Shown: positions 32,960 through 44,182 of the stretch, piece by piece
Numbering within the stretch: position 1 is the stretch's first letter
Layout: every line of letters starts with the position of its first letter
Notes under the pieces: model-generated
The model's input: only the letters and a program-made list of their open reading frames with translations
Told to the model about the DNA's origin: nothing
Database searches by the model: none
Translations under genes and position numbers: made by a program
DNA from: Tolypeutes matacus
Lineage: Eukaryota; Chordata; Mammalia; Cingulata; Chlamyphoridae
Direction of reading: 5' to 3'
NCBI GenBank assembly: GCA_026826555.1
Contig: JAKSZT010054399.1
Coordinates: 5,309,174 to 5,373,173, forward strand
Length of the DNA stretch: 64,000 bases

Positions 32960-33381
32960 TGTTTTAGTTTCTTGGCTGCTAAAACAAATACCATAAAATG
33001 GGTTGGCTTAACAGCAGCAGTTTATTGGCTCACGGTTTCAGAGGCTAGAAGACCTGCTTCCTCCCCAGGTCAGTATCTTCTGGATCTTTGGGGTTCCTTG
33101 GCTTTTGCATCCATGGCAAAACACATGGCGGCGTCTTCTCCTTTCCCTTCTGGGTCCTGTTGACTTCCAGCTTCTGGCTACTCCCCACGGCTTCTCTCTC
33201 TGTGACCTTCTCCATAAGGCCTCCACTAATAGGATTAAGACCTGTCCTGACTCGGGTAGGCCACAGCTTAACTGAAGTAACCTCATCCAAAGGTCCTACT
33301 TACAATGGATTCACCCACACAGGAATGGACTAAGAAAGGTAGATCACGTTTTTCTGAGGCACATGGCTCTAAGCCACCACA
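32960..33381 (-). mobile_element. Solo LTR-like element (MaLR-like), copy 2, antisense
   Basis: The plus strand begins tgttttagtttcttggctgctaaaac and ends gctctaagccaccaca, giving TG...CA ends on either strand. On the minus strand it carries the same order as the element at 18163: 'tgtggtggcttagagcc', 'taagtagg...cttt', 'gtcttaatcctattagtgga', a late AATAAA (complement at 33021-33026) and 'ttttagcagccaagaaactaaaaca'. No internal coding region accompanies it. No flanking duplication is evident. Confidence 0.7.
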
Positions 33382-35219
33382 ACTGATTATAGTGGTTCTT
33401 TTTCTGAAAATAAAATTCAGTCAAAATCCATCACCAATGGAAAAACCCATTTTTGACAATCTTGAATAATACCTTATTTTAGGAACTCTGTCCAAGAAAA
33501 CAATGCAAAAATGTTTAATTTTCATCATCCATAAATAATTACAAATATAGAAAATGGCTCTTTATTTGGGAAACTTAATCTGAAACCACTGAGCAAATTA
33601 AAAAGTCCTAGAGTGCTTAAGAGCATCTTAAGCTTTCTCAAAGGATCCCTGGAAGGAGGCTGGATAATTAAAAATTATAGAAACAAAGCCATCTTCAGAA
33701 TAAGGGCTCACAATAAGTTCCTGCTCCCTTTGATCTATTTTTCACCCCTAGTGGTAATGCATGGTGCCTTCTTTGCCATCTCAAATGCCTCAACACCACA
33801 CCACAAGAGCTTTGCGATCCGTACATCACAACTCTCAGGACCAACCACTAAATTGTTAGGATTTGGTTCAACAAAAGCTGGGTGTTTTAACTCTTCTCCC
33901 TGGGTCAGGAGCAATGGGAAGAGCCAGAGGTACAAAGAAGACAGAATGGCTCTCCTGGAGGGGCTTACAGCTTATTACATGCTTTAAAGAACCATTTTAA
34001 CACCAGCTGATGTAAATATAAGGTCAGATCCCCCAGAGTGGTTTACAAGGGCATCTTGTTAACCTTGATCTAGCTCCCTCCTCCCTGGACCCCCCACTCC
34101 CTCTCTCTTTGCAGCAGCCCCTCTACCCGCCAAGCACAGGCTGCACGGGTCCCAGGGCTTTGGAGCAGCGCCCTCCTCCTCCCACACAGTCCTGCTCTCG
34201 GTGGCAGCATGTCCAGATGTCGCCTCCTGTGGGAACCCTGCCCTGACACCCTCATTGAGAGCCTGGCCCTCAAACCTTGTCCACCGCACCCTGTTTCTCC
34301 ATAGCTGTCCATCTCATGGTCACTGATAATAAGGACAGCAGGACGGACCTGTGTGATTTATGATCCCACACACTTCAAGGCTGACGCTGCCCTGCCAAGT
34401 GACACAAACAAGCACTGATGTACTCTGAAAAACAAAAATAAAAAACCTACACCCAAAATGACAATCGGTATTGGGCAGTTTCACTCAGGGATCTAGCATT
34501 TTATCCTCTTTGACATTACAGATGATTTCAATATTTGGGAAACCATCAGTACACTGAACACACTGGAACCAGCTATCACTCCACCCGATCTCTAAATGCT
34601 TTCCATGCTTTCTATTTCGTTCTCTCAGCTCAGCCTTCGCTCCTGACGTTCTGAGAGGCACCATAAGCCTCTGCTCTAACGTCCATTTACCTTTCCCCTT
34701 CACTTAGCCCCAACGATACCAACTGGAATCTCGTTTAGTAAAATTTTATGAAGTAGATACTAATGAACTGCAAAAGACACCTCTGTTTACTGAAAGAGAT
34801 ACCATCTGATTGAAAAACTCACCATATGTGACTGTGCTATTTATACTACTGAATAAAGCATAACTCCTACTTCCCCTCATTACACATCCGCAAGAGGGTC
34901 CCCACTCTTGCTGTTAACTGCTAGAGCTACTGCAATAAGACTAAATATATGACAATGACGTCATGCTAAAAATATATCCAATACACTTAGCCATTTACAC
35001 ATGCTCTTCTAAATGAAGGCTGTTCCCAGCCCTCTCTACTAAAGCTCCCTCCACAGGTAACATTGTAACCCACAAGTTAGACATCTTCACCTCTCTAGAA
35101 CTATGTCTTTCAATAAGACAACACTACAATAATGTTCAAAGTTATAGTCTAGACGAGTAATATTTCAAACTGAAAAACAATGCCTGAAATGAGTGGGAAA
35201 AAAAATCAGAGGCCCAACT
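33382..35219. other. Non-coding stretch, mostly unique
   Basis: The 124-codon open frame at 33613-33987 (plus) has no recognisable domain and weak coding character; I do not call it a gene. The G+C-richer block 34080-34330, with 'gtcgcctcctgtgggaaccctgccctgacaccctcatt', looks like a sense L2 remnant. Confidence 0.4.
34090..34330 (+). mobile_element. Possible L2 LINE fragment (sense)
   Basis: 'tccagatgtcgcctcctgtgggaaccctgccctgacaccctc' matches the L2 'tgtcacctcctcagagaggccttccctgacc' block in order. The expected downstream block is degraded. Confidence 0.45.
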
Positions 35220-35950
35220 CCTATGCTGATGAATTTGAAAACCACAATAAACTAACAAATTGGAAAATCATGATAAACTTGTAAATGTTTGCAGAAATCA
35301 TAAATTTACCAAAATTGATCCAGAAAGAAGAAAACTTGATTAGAATAACAATCATGAGTATAACTGAGAAAGTTACCACAGAAAAACCATAGAAATACCT
35401 TTCTTAAGGGTTTCAGGCCCAGAAAGTTTTACTATCAAATTCTATCAAATGTGAAAGAAAGCATTTTCTAAACTGTTCCAGAGCAAGCAATGACACAGAA
35501 GGTGTTCTAAACCATTTATACAGCTCTTGGGACCCTGATATCAAAACCTGACCAAAGGGGCAGAAAAACCAAAACTACACCCAAATCTCACTCGTGGATA
35601 TGGATTTAACAATTATTTCAAGAAATACATTCAAAGATTCTGAAACCATGTCCGAATAAGATTTAAAATAAAACGCAAAAAAAAATAAAATAAAATGAAA
35701 TAAAATAAAATAAAACGCAAATATGTTTCAATATTAGGAAACAAGATATTATAGTTTTAATCCAACAGGATTAAGGGACGGGGGGAAGGGCATTTAAATA
35801 ATGGCCTAAATGCACTTGATTGAATCATGTCTATTTCTGGTATTAAGAAAAAGAAAATAACACCCCAATAAGGAATAGAAAAGGATAATCTTTATATTAA
35901 CCTAGTGTTATTCTAATAAACATCCCCAAACAAATTAGCCAATAGACCTG
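35220..35950 (+). mobile_element. Ancient L1 ORF2 fragment (sense)
   Basis: 'ccagaaagttttactatcaaattctatcaa', 'aactgttccagagcaagcaa', 'gaccctgatatcaaaacctgacc' and 'tatggatttaacaattatttcaagaaatac' follow ORF2 order in the linker and early reverse transcriptase (DGF...[16 protein letters not shown] regions). Strongly decayed. An (AAAAT)n-type microsatellite interrupts it at about 35675-35715. Confidence 0.65.
35675..35715 (+). repeat. (AAAAT)n microsatellite
   Basis: Imperfect aaaataaaataaaatgaaat repeats between two 'aaaacgca' words. Confidence 0.9.
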
Positions 35951-36279
35951 TATCTGTTCCTGCTGCCCCAACTGAGCACGGGCTCATTCCCCAGAGGCAG
36001 CAGTGCCTTCTGGAAGCTTCCCTGACTTGCTCCACAGGCCTCTCTTCCCCGCTCTCCCGGGAATCTGCTCTAACTCCCGTGGCAGCACCGACCACGGTAT
36101 CTGCTGAGGGCCGGTCTGCAAGCTCTCCTTCTTCATTATTCAGTAGAGTGCCTGTATCACTAGCCCTTCAACAAACACGTGTATAATAATGAACTGCTAT
36201 TGTAATATTTACCACAGCATTTATGTTAACAGTTATTTGGGGGCAAATTTACATGTAAAAGAATAGGGAGCTGGTCATA

Positions 36280-36580
36280 TAAACTACAGAATTTCCTTAC
36301 AATATTATTTAGCCATCAAAGATGTTTTTTAAAAGTATATCTTGAAGGGAAAAAAATGCTCAAGGTATATAATATGAAATAAAGGCATAACTCTAAACAT
36401 TCTGTGCCAAAGAGATGTGTATGCAATATGTAAACACATGCACAAGGCCAAAACATTAAAACAGGTAGTTTTCATGTTATCATTTAAACTTTCTCTATTT
36501 ACTAAAACATAATTATGAATATTGTAATATCAAAAGAAATGCTATTTAAATTTAATAAAAGGAAAAAATTAATTCTAACA
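36280..36580 (+). mobile_element. Ancient L1 3' end (sense)
   Basis: 'aatattatttagccatcaaagatg', 'gaaaaaaatgctcaaggtatataatatgaaat', 'atatgtaaacacatgcacaaggccaaaac' and 'ttaaaacaggtagttttcatg' match the order of L1ME-type 3' ends. It may be the distal part of the fragment at 35220 after an internal deletion. Confidence 0.6.
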
Positions 36581-36689
36581 CTGTACTAAAGTTATCTTTC
36601 TAAAAACACTGGCTATCGATTCTAAATTCCAGATTTCCCGGTGATATGAGACCACAGGAGCATTTCTAAAACGTGGACACATTAGTACA

Positions 36690-37090
36690 CTTCCCTCAGA
36701 TCACAATGTATTCATGAGTGCCCGTGCCCCAGCTCGACGGCGACGTGAAGATAAATGATCCACACACATGGGAGCTCATAGAAGTACACAAGCAATTCCG
36801 GTATGACGGGGTCACTGCCTGACTACATTCAGAGGATGCCAAGGGAACACAGAGGGAAATGCAGCTATGGGGAAATAGGGCGCATGGTCCTGAAATGCCT
36901 TCCTCAAAGAAATACATGCAGACTGCAGGTGAACAGGAGACAAGTGAGCCAGTCACGGAGAGAGGAGAGAAGGGCTTTCAGGTAGGGGAACATCAGGGCC
37001 AAAAGGCAAAAAGGCAGGGAACACGGCAGTGTCAGACGGAGCAGCTCACGTACATAAATCTGGAGAGTGCGGGCACAGAGATAGAGGGTT
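36690..37090 (-). mobile_element. L2 LINE fragment (antisense)
   Basis: Antisense L2 order: 'gtatgacggggtcactgcctgactac...', 'cctgaaatgccttcctcaaag', 'gtgagccagtcacggagagagg' and 'catcagggccaaaaggcaaaaaggcaggga'. Diverged, no ORF. Confidence 0.5.
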
Positions 37091-37159
37091 TGGGAGCCAC
37101 CTAAGAGGAAGTTAAAACAATACCAAGGAGCTGGTGAAAGCAAAAATATAACTTCTCTG

Positions 37160-37510
37160 AGGACTGATTTTACCATAGGTATCAAGATCTCTGAAAACCA
37201 TCTCTATTCGTCACATAATAATTCAACTTTTGGAATTCTATACAGAGACTATGAAAGGAGTTAAATGATAGTCACCACATTGTTTTTCATAATAGAAAAT
37301 AATAATAATAATCAATAGTACCTGGAATAGAGTCAGTGCTCAAAAAATATTTGTTGAATGAACAGATATTTGAGAAATGGTTAAATAAATTATGGTGCCT
37401 CCATATGATAGAATATTATAGAACTATTATGTCAGATGTTTCTATCTACAGGGACTTACTGAATCAGAAACTACAGAAATGGTGCATATTTGTGGCAGAT
37501 TGTACACATT
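37160..37510 (+). mobile_element. Old L1/L2 3'-end words
   Basis: The block 37310-37365 ('agtacctggaatagagtcagtgctcaaaaaatatttgttgaatgaa') is the typical L2 3' terminus. The sequence on both sides ('gaaatggttaaataaattatggtgcctccatatgatagaatattatagaac') resembles an old L1 ORF2 end. Exact nesting cannot be resolved by eye. Confidence 0.5.
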
Positions 37511-38092
37511 TGTGGCAATTTGAGATTATTTATGAATTCCAAAAAGAGAGATTATGTTTGTAAGCTGGTCTGTTCCTCTGAGCGTGATCCCCTTTGATTG
37601 TATTAGATTCAACTGAGATGTCTGATTAAATTACATTAAAGATCAGGGCTTTGATTTGACCATGTCAGGAGGGACTGACTCGGGGTTAAGTCCCCGCCCC
37701 CTTGGTGGGCTATGTAAACGGACACTAACTAAAGAAGACACACAGAAGAAGATACACAAGAAAAGAGAAAGAGCTCCATAGATGCCAGAGGAGAGAACTC
37801 TGTCATGACACAAGAGAGAACTTTGATCCTGTGGCCCAGGGAAGAGATGAGCCATTTGCCTGACAGTTGCAGCCAAGAGAAGAGAGTAGCTAAGCAGCTA
37901 AGGCCTGAGATACCAGGCAGAGGTCGCCCGCCATCTTGCTTCAACATGTGGCAAATGACTTTGATGAGAAACCAACCCTGAGTTGGACTCTTTAGGGCCT
38001 TGTAACTCTAAGCTTTTTACCCCAAATACCCTTTATAAAAGTTAACGGATTTCTGGTACTTTGCATCAGCACCCCTTTGGCTGACTAATACA
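37511..38092 (+). mobile_element. Solo LTR with TG...CA ends and 5-bp target duplication
   Basis: Begins tgtggcaatttgag and ends ggctgactaataca, with acatt on both sides (37506-37510 and 38093-38097). This is the signature of LTR-element integration followed by recombination between LTRs. The last 60 nt (atttctggtactttgcatcagcacccctttggctgac) resemble the ends of the elements at 18163 and 32960, so they share an ancestry in the ERVL/MaLR style. No internal retroviral genes are present. Confidence 0.85.
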
Positions 38093-38097
38093 ACATT

Positions 38098-40100
38098 CAA
38101 GAGCTTTGACAAGTGGTTTTGATGGACAGCCTACTCCCCAGTTAACAATCACTGGTGGAATGAGAGGTAGCCTCAATTTTTAAGGAGGAGGTAGAGGAAA
38201 AGATACCCAAGAAAGAGACCAAAAAAATTTAATAATAATAGCTGAAAAAAATCAGGAGAACCAGAATGCATCATGGCCACAGAAGTCAAGAGAAAAGTGT
38301 TTCATTGTCAACCACTTATGACGCCATCGATAAGGACTGAAAGCGCTCCCATTCCCTATGCCTGCAGCAGAATGGAGAGGGTGGCCTGAGAAAGTGATGA
38401 GAAGAGAGATGGAAGAGAGAGTAAAGCAAAATGATCTTTCAGAAAAGAAGAGTGAACTGGGGGCCAGAGAGAAACACACAGTTCAAGGAAGGATTGTTTT
38501 CTTTCTTAAAGATGTTTATAGGCTCATGGGGAAGAACCAACAGAGAATGAAGATACAGGGCAGAGTGGGAGATATGGAGAGGCAAGGTTCTGGAGAAAGT
38601 GGAAGACAGGAAAAGAATGTAGGAGGAGGTTGATTTTGAACAGGAAAAGACCCAGAGCTGTTCTCCAAGGTCAGAGGGACAGAAAGGAGGAGGTATGTAA
38701 AGTGAAAGTCTGCTGGTGGGAAGGACAGATTTGAGGGACTTCATATCTAATTGTCTCGATTTTCTTGAGGTCAGAGACCTGGTTGTCTACAAAGAAAAAG
38801 GAGTTTAGTGTTTGTGTACAGGGTCTTAAGAGACTGATGGAAGTTAGAAGAAGTTGATGGGAATGGAAAAGCTGACCTATTTCAAGAACAAATAAAAGCA
38901 CTACTGAACAGCAACCAGGTTCTGTGACTGTGGAAGCCAATGAGTTTTTGGGCGGCTCCAATTTATTCTAACAAAGCATGCCAACTTGGATGAAGAACAA
39001 CAGAGACGCCAAGCCTGGATTTTCCAGGAGGAAGGACAAAAGATTTAGTAAGATGAAGGTGCTAGAGGGTAGTACATGTGAATACCCAAATATAGAAGAT
39101 GACCAGTGACTAGGAAGGAATAAAGGATGCAGGTACCAAAGGCATATGGCTGAATAGGTGGGGAGCTGAGGGTCAGAGGGCCCAAAGATCTAGGGGGGAT
39201 GGAGGTGGTGCTCAACTTCTTATAGATGGTGCAAGGGTTTTAAAAAGATCCAGAGTGGCCATGAGTGAAGTAGGGAAGAGATAGAGGTTAACTGGACATG
39301 AACCATGCCTTAATCTAGTATGATGGTACATCATGGAATAGCAAAGAAGATTATGAACAAAATATGCTAAGTAAAATTTTAAATGTGAAATGCCTAACCT
39401 TGCTATACATATATGGCCAGCCGTTTGCAAATTTGTTCCCTTGTCCTTTTCAGAAAGCATGTTTCAATTGTGATACTGTGAAAAATCTGAAATAGTTGAA
39501 AGAAAAGAGTAGATATAAGCTCCATTATTCTTTTAAAAATATGGATCAACAAAATGCAATGCTTCTCCTAGAAGGAAATCATCTTGATCATCAAAACTGA
39601 ACATGAAAATAAAATGTACACAGACACACAATAAATGAGTTGCATCCAGCTACCTAAGGCCTTCAAATTATTCTTTGCCCCTTAATCAGATATATAATTA
39701 CATGCATTACCTGGTTGCATTTCGTAGCCAGTTACTCAGTTTTGATCAGTACAGCTGAGAACCACTTGAAGCCACTGTGTTTAATAAATTCTGTGCTTGG
39801 AATAGTGGGGGAAGAAGTTCTAATTATATCTTTTTACCCCTAGAGGGTGCTAGGAAGACTGCTGGCTTTTACGGTTGAGCACACATTTCCTAAAAAGTAA
39901 AAAAAAAGCTAAGCTAACTCCCAAAGCCTCCTTCCCCAAACCTCATGCTGTTTTGGCGGCTACAGCAGTCCAGCCAAGGGGGTAAAGCTTGAAGTTGAAA
40001 AGCTCCTTCTTTAGACAGTTGCCAAAGCAACGGCGAGGCTTATTCCCTCAAGCGCCTCTCTCCCCGGTCCCAGCAGGCTAGTCCTTTCTGTGTCCCCTGA
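38098..40100. other. Non-coding stretch, purine-rich
   Basis: Long GA-rich text (38360-39200) with short open frames but no recognisable domains. It may be an old repeat that I cannot name. Confidence 0.4.
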
Positions 40101-40250
40101 AACAGCACATCCCAAACTGCTGTATCTTACAGTCACGTGGGGAGCTTTTGAAAATCTTGATAGCCAGGTCTGCAACCCACTCCAACTAAATCAGCATTTT
40201 TAAACATTTCCCTGGTGACTCCCAGTGCAGGCAGCCCTGAGAATCAGTGT
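40101..40250 (+). mobile_element. MER5-type hAT-Charlie DNA transposon relic
   Basis: 'cacgtggggagcttttgaaaatcttgatagccagg', 'aactaaatcagcatttttaaacatttccctggtgactc' and 'cagtgcaggcagccctgagaatcag' match the short non-autonomous MER5 order. Such relics are shared among placental mammals. Confidence 0.8.
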
Positions 40251-41284
40251 TCCCTAAGTGACATATATTATCAGATCAAGATTCACTTTCATGAAATTCT
40301 AGTAGTAGGGCAAAAAGGGCTCACTGGCCAGCTCTGTGAAGCAGTCTTTTATCGAGTAATGGGGCAGCAGCAGCAGCAGCAGCCCTCTGCAGCAGCAGCC
40401 CTCTATCTTATCTAAGGAAGACGAGGGGGGAGAAGTTCAATGTGTACCCAAGGTGAAGGTCGTGCAGTTAAATTACACTTCTAAAGCAGAAAGCCAAAGC
40501 ACAGATTCTTCCTAAGGTTTATACCAAAAGTACATCTAATGAATATTACTAATGTGAGCCCTACACTAGAAAATAGTTTTCCAGCCGAAAAGTCAATGTT
40601 TGAGGAAAGTAAACTATTTAAACCTAAACTATTGTAAAACTGCTGAAAATAAACATGGACTAATACAGCATTCTAATGAGCGCATCAAAACACTCTGCCC
40701 GTTGTGGTTTAGGCATTATTATTAGAGTATGACAACTGTGGTTTTCTTTTCCCATCTGATGGCTTCTGATGCCGCAAATGGAAGCAGGTAGTCATGGCAA
40801 CAATGGCAGAGAGAGAAAGGAACATGAAGACTGAGGGTTCGTATTCTGAGGTCAAATGCCAGGGTCCACTGAGCCCAGTTTAATAACCAACTAAGGGGCT
40901 CACATGTGTGCACACACACACGTATGCATGCACGACGCGTACATGCACACATGCCCCGAAAGTGGGGCTAAGGATGTAGATGTACACAGAGCTGGGAGAG
41001 CCCAGGAGGTGGTGGAGCTCAAAGACTGAAAAAAAAATCCCTGGCGTGCTCCTCTGGCTCCCCAGCTGGCTATCTGCCTCACCTGCGTCAGCAAGTGACA
41101 CATCCAGTTTTCCCTCCAAGCCCTCTGATTTAAAATAAATAAGTAAAGGGAAGGACTTGGACACGAGGCGTCCCCGTCACCTCAGCGTATCGCCCCTAGT
41201 TTCCTGCCCGCCCGTGGACTGCCTGCCTCCTCCATGCCTTGTAATCTTCTCAAAGGGCACCCACGCCGCGCCCCTGGAGCTGCA
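40251..41284. other. Non-coding stretch
   Basis: Apart from the CAG repeat and an alternating purine-pyrimidine acacacac/gcatgc stretch (40905-40955), nothing is recognised. Confidence 0.45.
40365..40398 (+). repeat. (CAG)n trinucleotide repeat with a partial second copy
   Basis: Six CAG units (40365-40382), then ccctctg and a further run of three cag units in gcagcagcagccctct. In one frame this makes a short glutamine run, but the reading frame lacks other coding features. Confidence 0.9.
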
Positions 41285-41360
41285 CTCACAGCTCATTCAT
41301 CATCAGGAAACATTTATGGGCTTACCATATGTCAGGAACTGTGCTAACTAGGAGGTGGTC
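41285..41360 (-). mobile_element. L2 LINE terminal fragment (antisense)
   Basis: 'attcatcatcaggaaacatttatgggcttaccatatgtcaggaactgtgct' is the complement of the L2 terminus (agcacagtgcctggcacatag...caataaatatttgttgaatga). Confidence 0.6.
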
Positions 41361-43285
41361 TGGAGTAGATAAGATTTTAGCTTGCCAGGGTTTGGAGTCG
41401 TTGGAATGGGACTGGTCAGTGAGACCTGGTCTAAGGGGTGGTTCTGGCGGGGGACAAAGGGTTCAAATGAAGCAGACGATGGAGGTACCGACCAAGTAAT
41501 ACAGACACAGGACAGTGCTCTTATTTCATACTCTCAAACTTTACATTTGAATAAGTACCATTTTTTTAGCCAACTCCTTTGGATCCCGTCTCTCACATCC
41601 CTTCTCTAGGGCCAACACGGTGACAGCTCTGCCCGGAAGGTCTAAATCCTACAGTTAACATTTACAGAAACCATCCCGTTAATGTGACACACATAAACCT
41701 CTTCATCTTTTTTTTTTATCTAAACGATGTCCTCTTCTTTTGTAATCTTTTCCAGATTCAGTAATTCTCTGAGGGTAGATAAAACTGCAAGCAAAATATG
41801 GCCTCTTTACTCAAGAGAGTAAGCACCCCATCACGTTTTGTTATCTCAAATTACTACAGAACAAATAAATCGACAATCTCTAAGAAGTGAAAAAGAAGAG
41901 AGGATGAAGATTAGAAATGTGAGAGAAGAAGGAAAACGGCAATAACTATCCAAACCCCCTGAGGGAAGGAAGATTATTTAGAGCCACAGAAGACTAGAAA
42001 AGGAAGGATACAACTCCTTTCTTCTAGAACTCCATCTGAATGAAATGTCAGTGTGGGGTAAATTGTGTTGACATTTCAGTTTTCTGCGACAGACCGAGGA
42101 AACGGCTATGACTTGTGACCTCCCAGTGACGTTCTGCCACTGAGAGCTCAGCCCTATGAGCTCCCCCTGCCCCAATCAGTTTGGCACATTAGCCAACAAA
42201 GCGCCTTCCTCAGGGAAGCTCGCACGTGCTACCACGGGTAACTTCCAACTAGTCCACTGTACAGGCCCGTGGCACGGAAGCAGCTGCCTAGAGCCTCCAG
42301 TTGTAACAACTGTCCCTCTGGAAGCAATGCCAGAACTAGGGTGAGTTCTACATTATCATTTACAGTAAAGTAAAGTCAAAACCATTGTAAATACCTTTTG
42401 TGGCCGAGGCTGGAAACCTAATCAGATATGACACATTATGGCCTGAGCTCCAAACAACAGATTTAAAACTAAACTGGTGTTATACAATCCATTCCTAATT
42501 GGGGCCTGACTACATGGGCTTCTGGTTCACACTGGTTCAGATGATTTGCTTAGCGAAACGCTCTATGTCAGTAAGAGAAATATCTGGCCTTGGATGTTGT
42601 GGTTCAAGGCAGTTCAAGCCCTGACCTCCTGACTGATGTGCATCCCTTCAGCAAGCTCCACCTCTGTGCAAAGGCTGAAACTCCAAGATAGCATACGCAC
42701 ATCACAGCAACTTTCTGTATGGCATTTAGCAGCTGACTACACTCTGATCTAAAAAGAAACAACAATTTTTCTTCTTTGAGCTCCTACTACACATTTAGCA
42801 GACACAATACATTTATTAGTTATTGCATAGGCATGCACTTCTCTCCAAGTTGTCTTTAAAAATACTGTCTTATTTTTCCTTGTGAACTTTTTTTCAAAGA
42901 GCACCCCATATTTCAAATCTAGAAACCTATAACTCATACACAAAAAAGCCATAAATAGAGCTATGTTGGGCAATGAATGTATGTTCAAATATAATCTGAT
43001 GATATCTAAGGAATATCTCAAAAGTTGCAAGTTAAAAAACAACTTTTAATGAACTATATTTATATATTTTACTATTTAAAATGTACTGATGGTGGAAAAT
43101 TCTATAGGACAAACAACTGTTTCTTTGACAAATAATTTGAGAGAACTGGAAGGGGAACCTATAGATCAAAGGATGATAAAAGACATAACTCATAAAATAT
43201 GTGGCCCTTAATTGTCCTGATTCTAAAAAAAGAATAAAAAAATGCTAGGGAAAGAAAAGTTATGACACTGGAAATGACTAGAAAT
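41361..43285. other. Non-coding stretch, largely unique
   Basis: A T9 tract lies near 41709. The minus-strand acceptor-like tract ending at 41882-41884 lacks a plausible donor. The section 42480-42740 looks unique and is not repeat-like. Confidence 0.45.
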
Positions 43286-43289
43286 TTAA

Positions 43290-43572
43290 CTACTGGTGCA
43301 AGTATGGAATTGCTTCTTTTGGTTTAAAAGGTATTATGACTATGTGAAAAACATTTATCTTTCAGAGCTTAGAGAATGAAATATGGATGAAATAGTATGA
43401 TGTCTGAGGTCTGCTTTAAAAACAATAAAGGAGGAGGGAAGATGTCAGGGTTGTAAGTGAAATAAATCAGGCTCTGAGTTAATCGCTAAATTAGATGATG
43501 TGCAAATGGGAGGGGGCAGGTTATTACACTATTTTAATAATTTAAAATTTTTCATAACAAAAGTTAATAAAA
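43290..43572 (+). mobile_element. Old LINE-like 3' tail
   Basis: 'tattatgactatgtgaaaaac', 'atgaaatagtatgatgtctgaggtctgctttaaaaaca', 'gcaaatgggagggggcaggttattacactat' and 'aatttttcataacaaaagtta' are in the order of a common old mammalian repeat 3' end. The family name is uncertain. Confidence 0.55.
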
Positions 43573-43954
43573 GAACAAAAGAAGGAGCCCAGTCTGAAAT
43601 TTTTTTTAAAAATTCAAAACTAAAAGATTACGAAAATATTACAAACGAATTGTTATAGTTCAAATAATAACCATAAACAAGGAACGATACATAATAGTGT
43701 TAGCTATGGGAGGCAAAGTATCTCAAGGCCCAGCACAGAGTGGGCATTCATTAAAGGTCACTGCCCCTAGAAATAATCTGAGCCAAGAGGAAATGTAAAT
43801 AATCTCTGACTGCACTACCACTAGGAGTCAGGTTTGTACACACCAAAGGTGAAAAGGGTAACAAAAAGAATAAAAAATAATTTCTAGATATATGATATCC
43901 AGTGTTCTTAACTCGTTTTGGTGAGGAGAAGAGGAGTGGGTGGTCAACCTCTTT
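43573..43954. other. Non-coding stretch
   Basis: A short L2/MIR-like terminus 'aaggcccagcacagagtgggcattcattaaagg' lies at 43727-43760. Otherwise nothing is recognised. Confidence 0.4.
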
Positions 43955-43964
43955 AAGAATTTGA

Positions 43965-44172
43965 CGACGGAGTGGATGTGGCTCAAGTGGTTGAGTGCCT
44001 GCTTCCCACATGGGAGGTCCCGGGTTCGGTCCCCGGTGCCTCCTAAAAACAAACAACAAGCAAAAAAACAAATGAAAAACCAACTCAGGGGAGCTGCTGT
44101 GACTCAGTGGTTAAGTGCTGGCTTCCCATGTATGAGGTCTGGGGTTCAAGCCCCGGTACCTAAAAAAAAAAA
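43965..44172 (+). mobile_element. DAS SINE 5 (head-to-tail dimer of two different tRNA-like units)
   Basis: Unit 1 ('ggatgtggctcaagtggttgag ... gggttcggtccccggtgcctcctaaaa') is followed by 'caagcaaaaaaacaaatgaaaaacc' and a distinct unit 2 ('ggagctgctgtgactcagtggttaagtgctgg ... ggttcaagccccggtacct'), then an A tract. A 10-bp duplication aagaatttga flanks it (43955-43964 and 44173-44182). DAS 9 has the same two-unit arrangement. Confidence 0.94.
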
Positions 44173-44182
44173 AAGAATTTGA

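Noticed and set aside
33613..33987. A 124-codon plus-strand open frame in unique sequence
   Set aside because: No domain, atypical composition and no splice or promoter context; length is within chance for such a window.
34330..34430. Minus-strand exon-like segment after ttttgtttttcag
   Set aside because: The candidate donor gtccgt is poor and the frame shows no protein character.
40215..40415. Open frame with a glutamine run from the CAG repeat
   Set aside because: The only feature is the simple repeat; nothing else supports coding.
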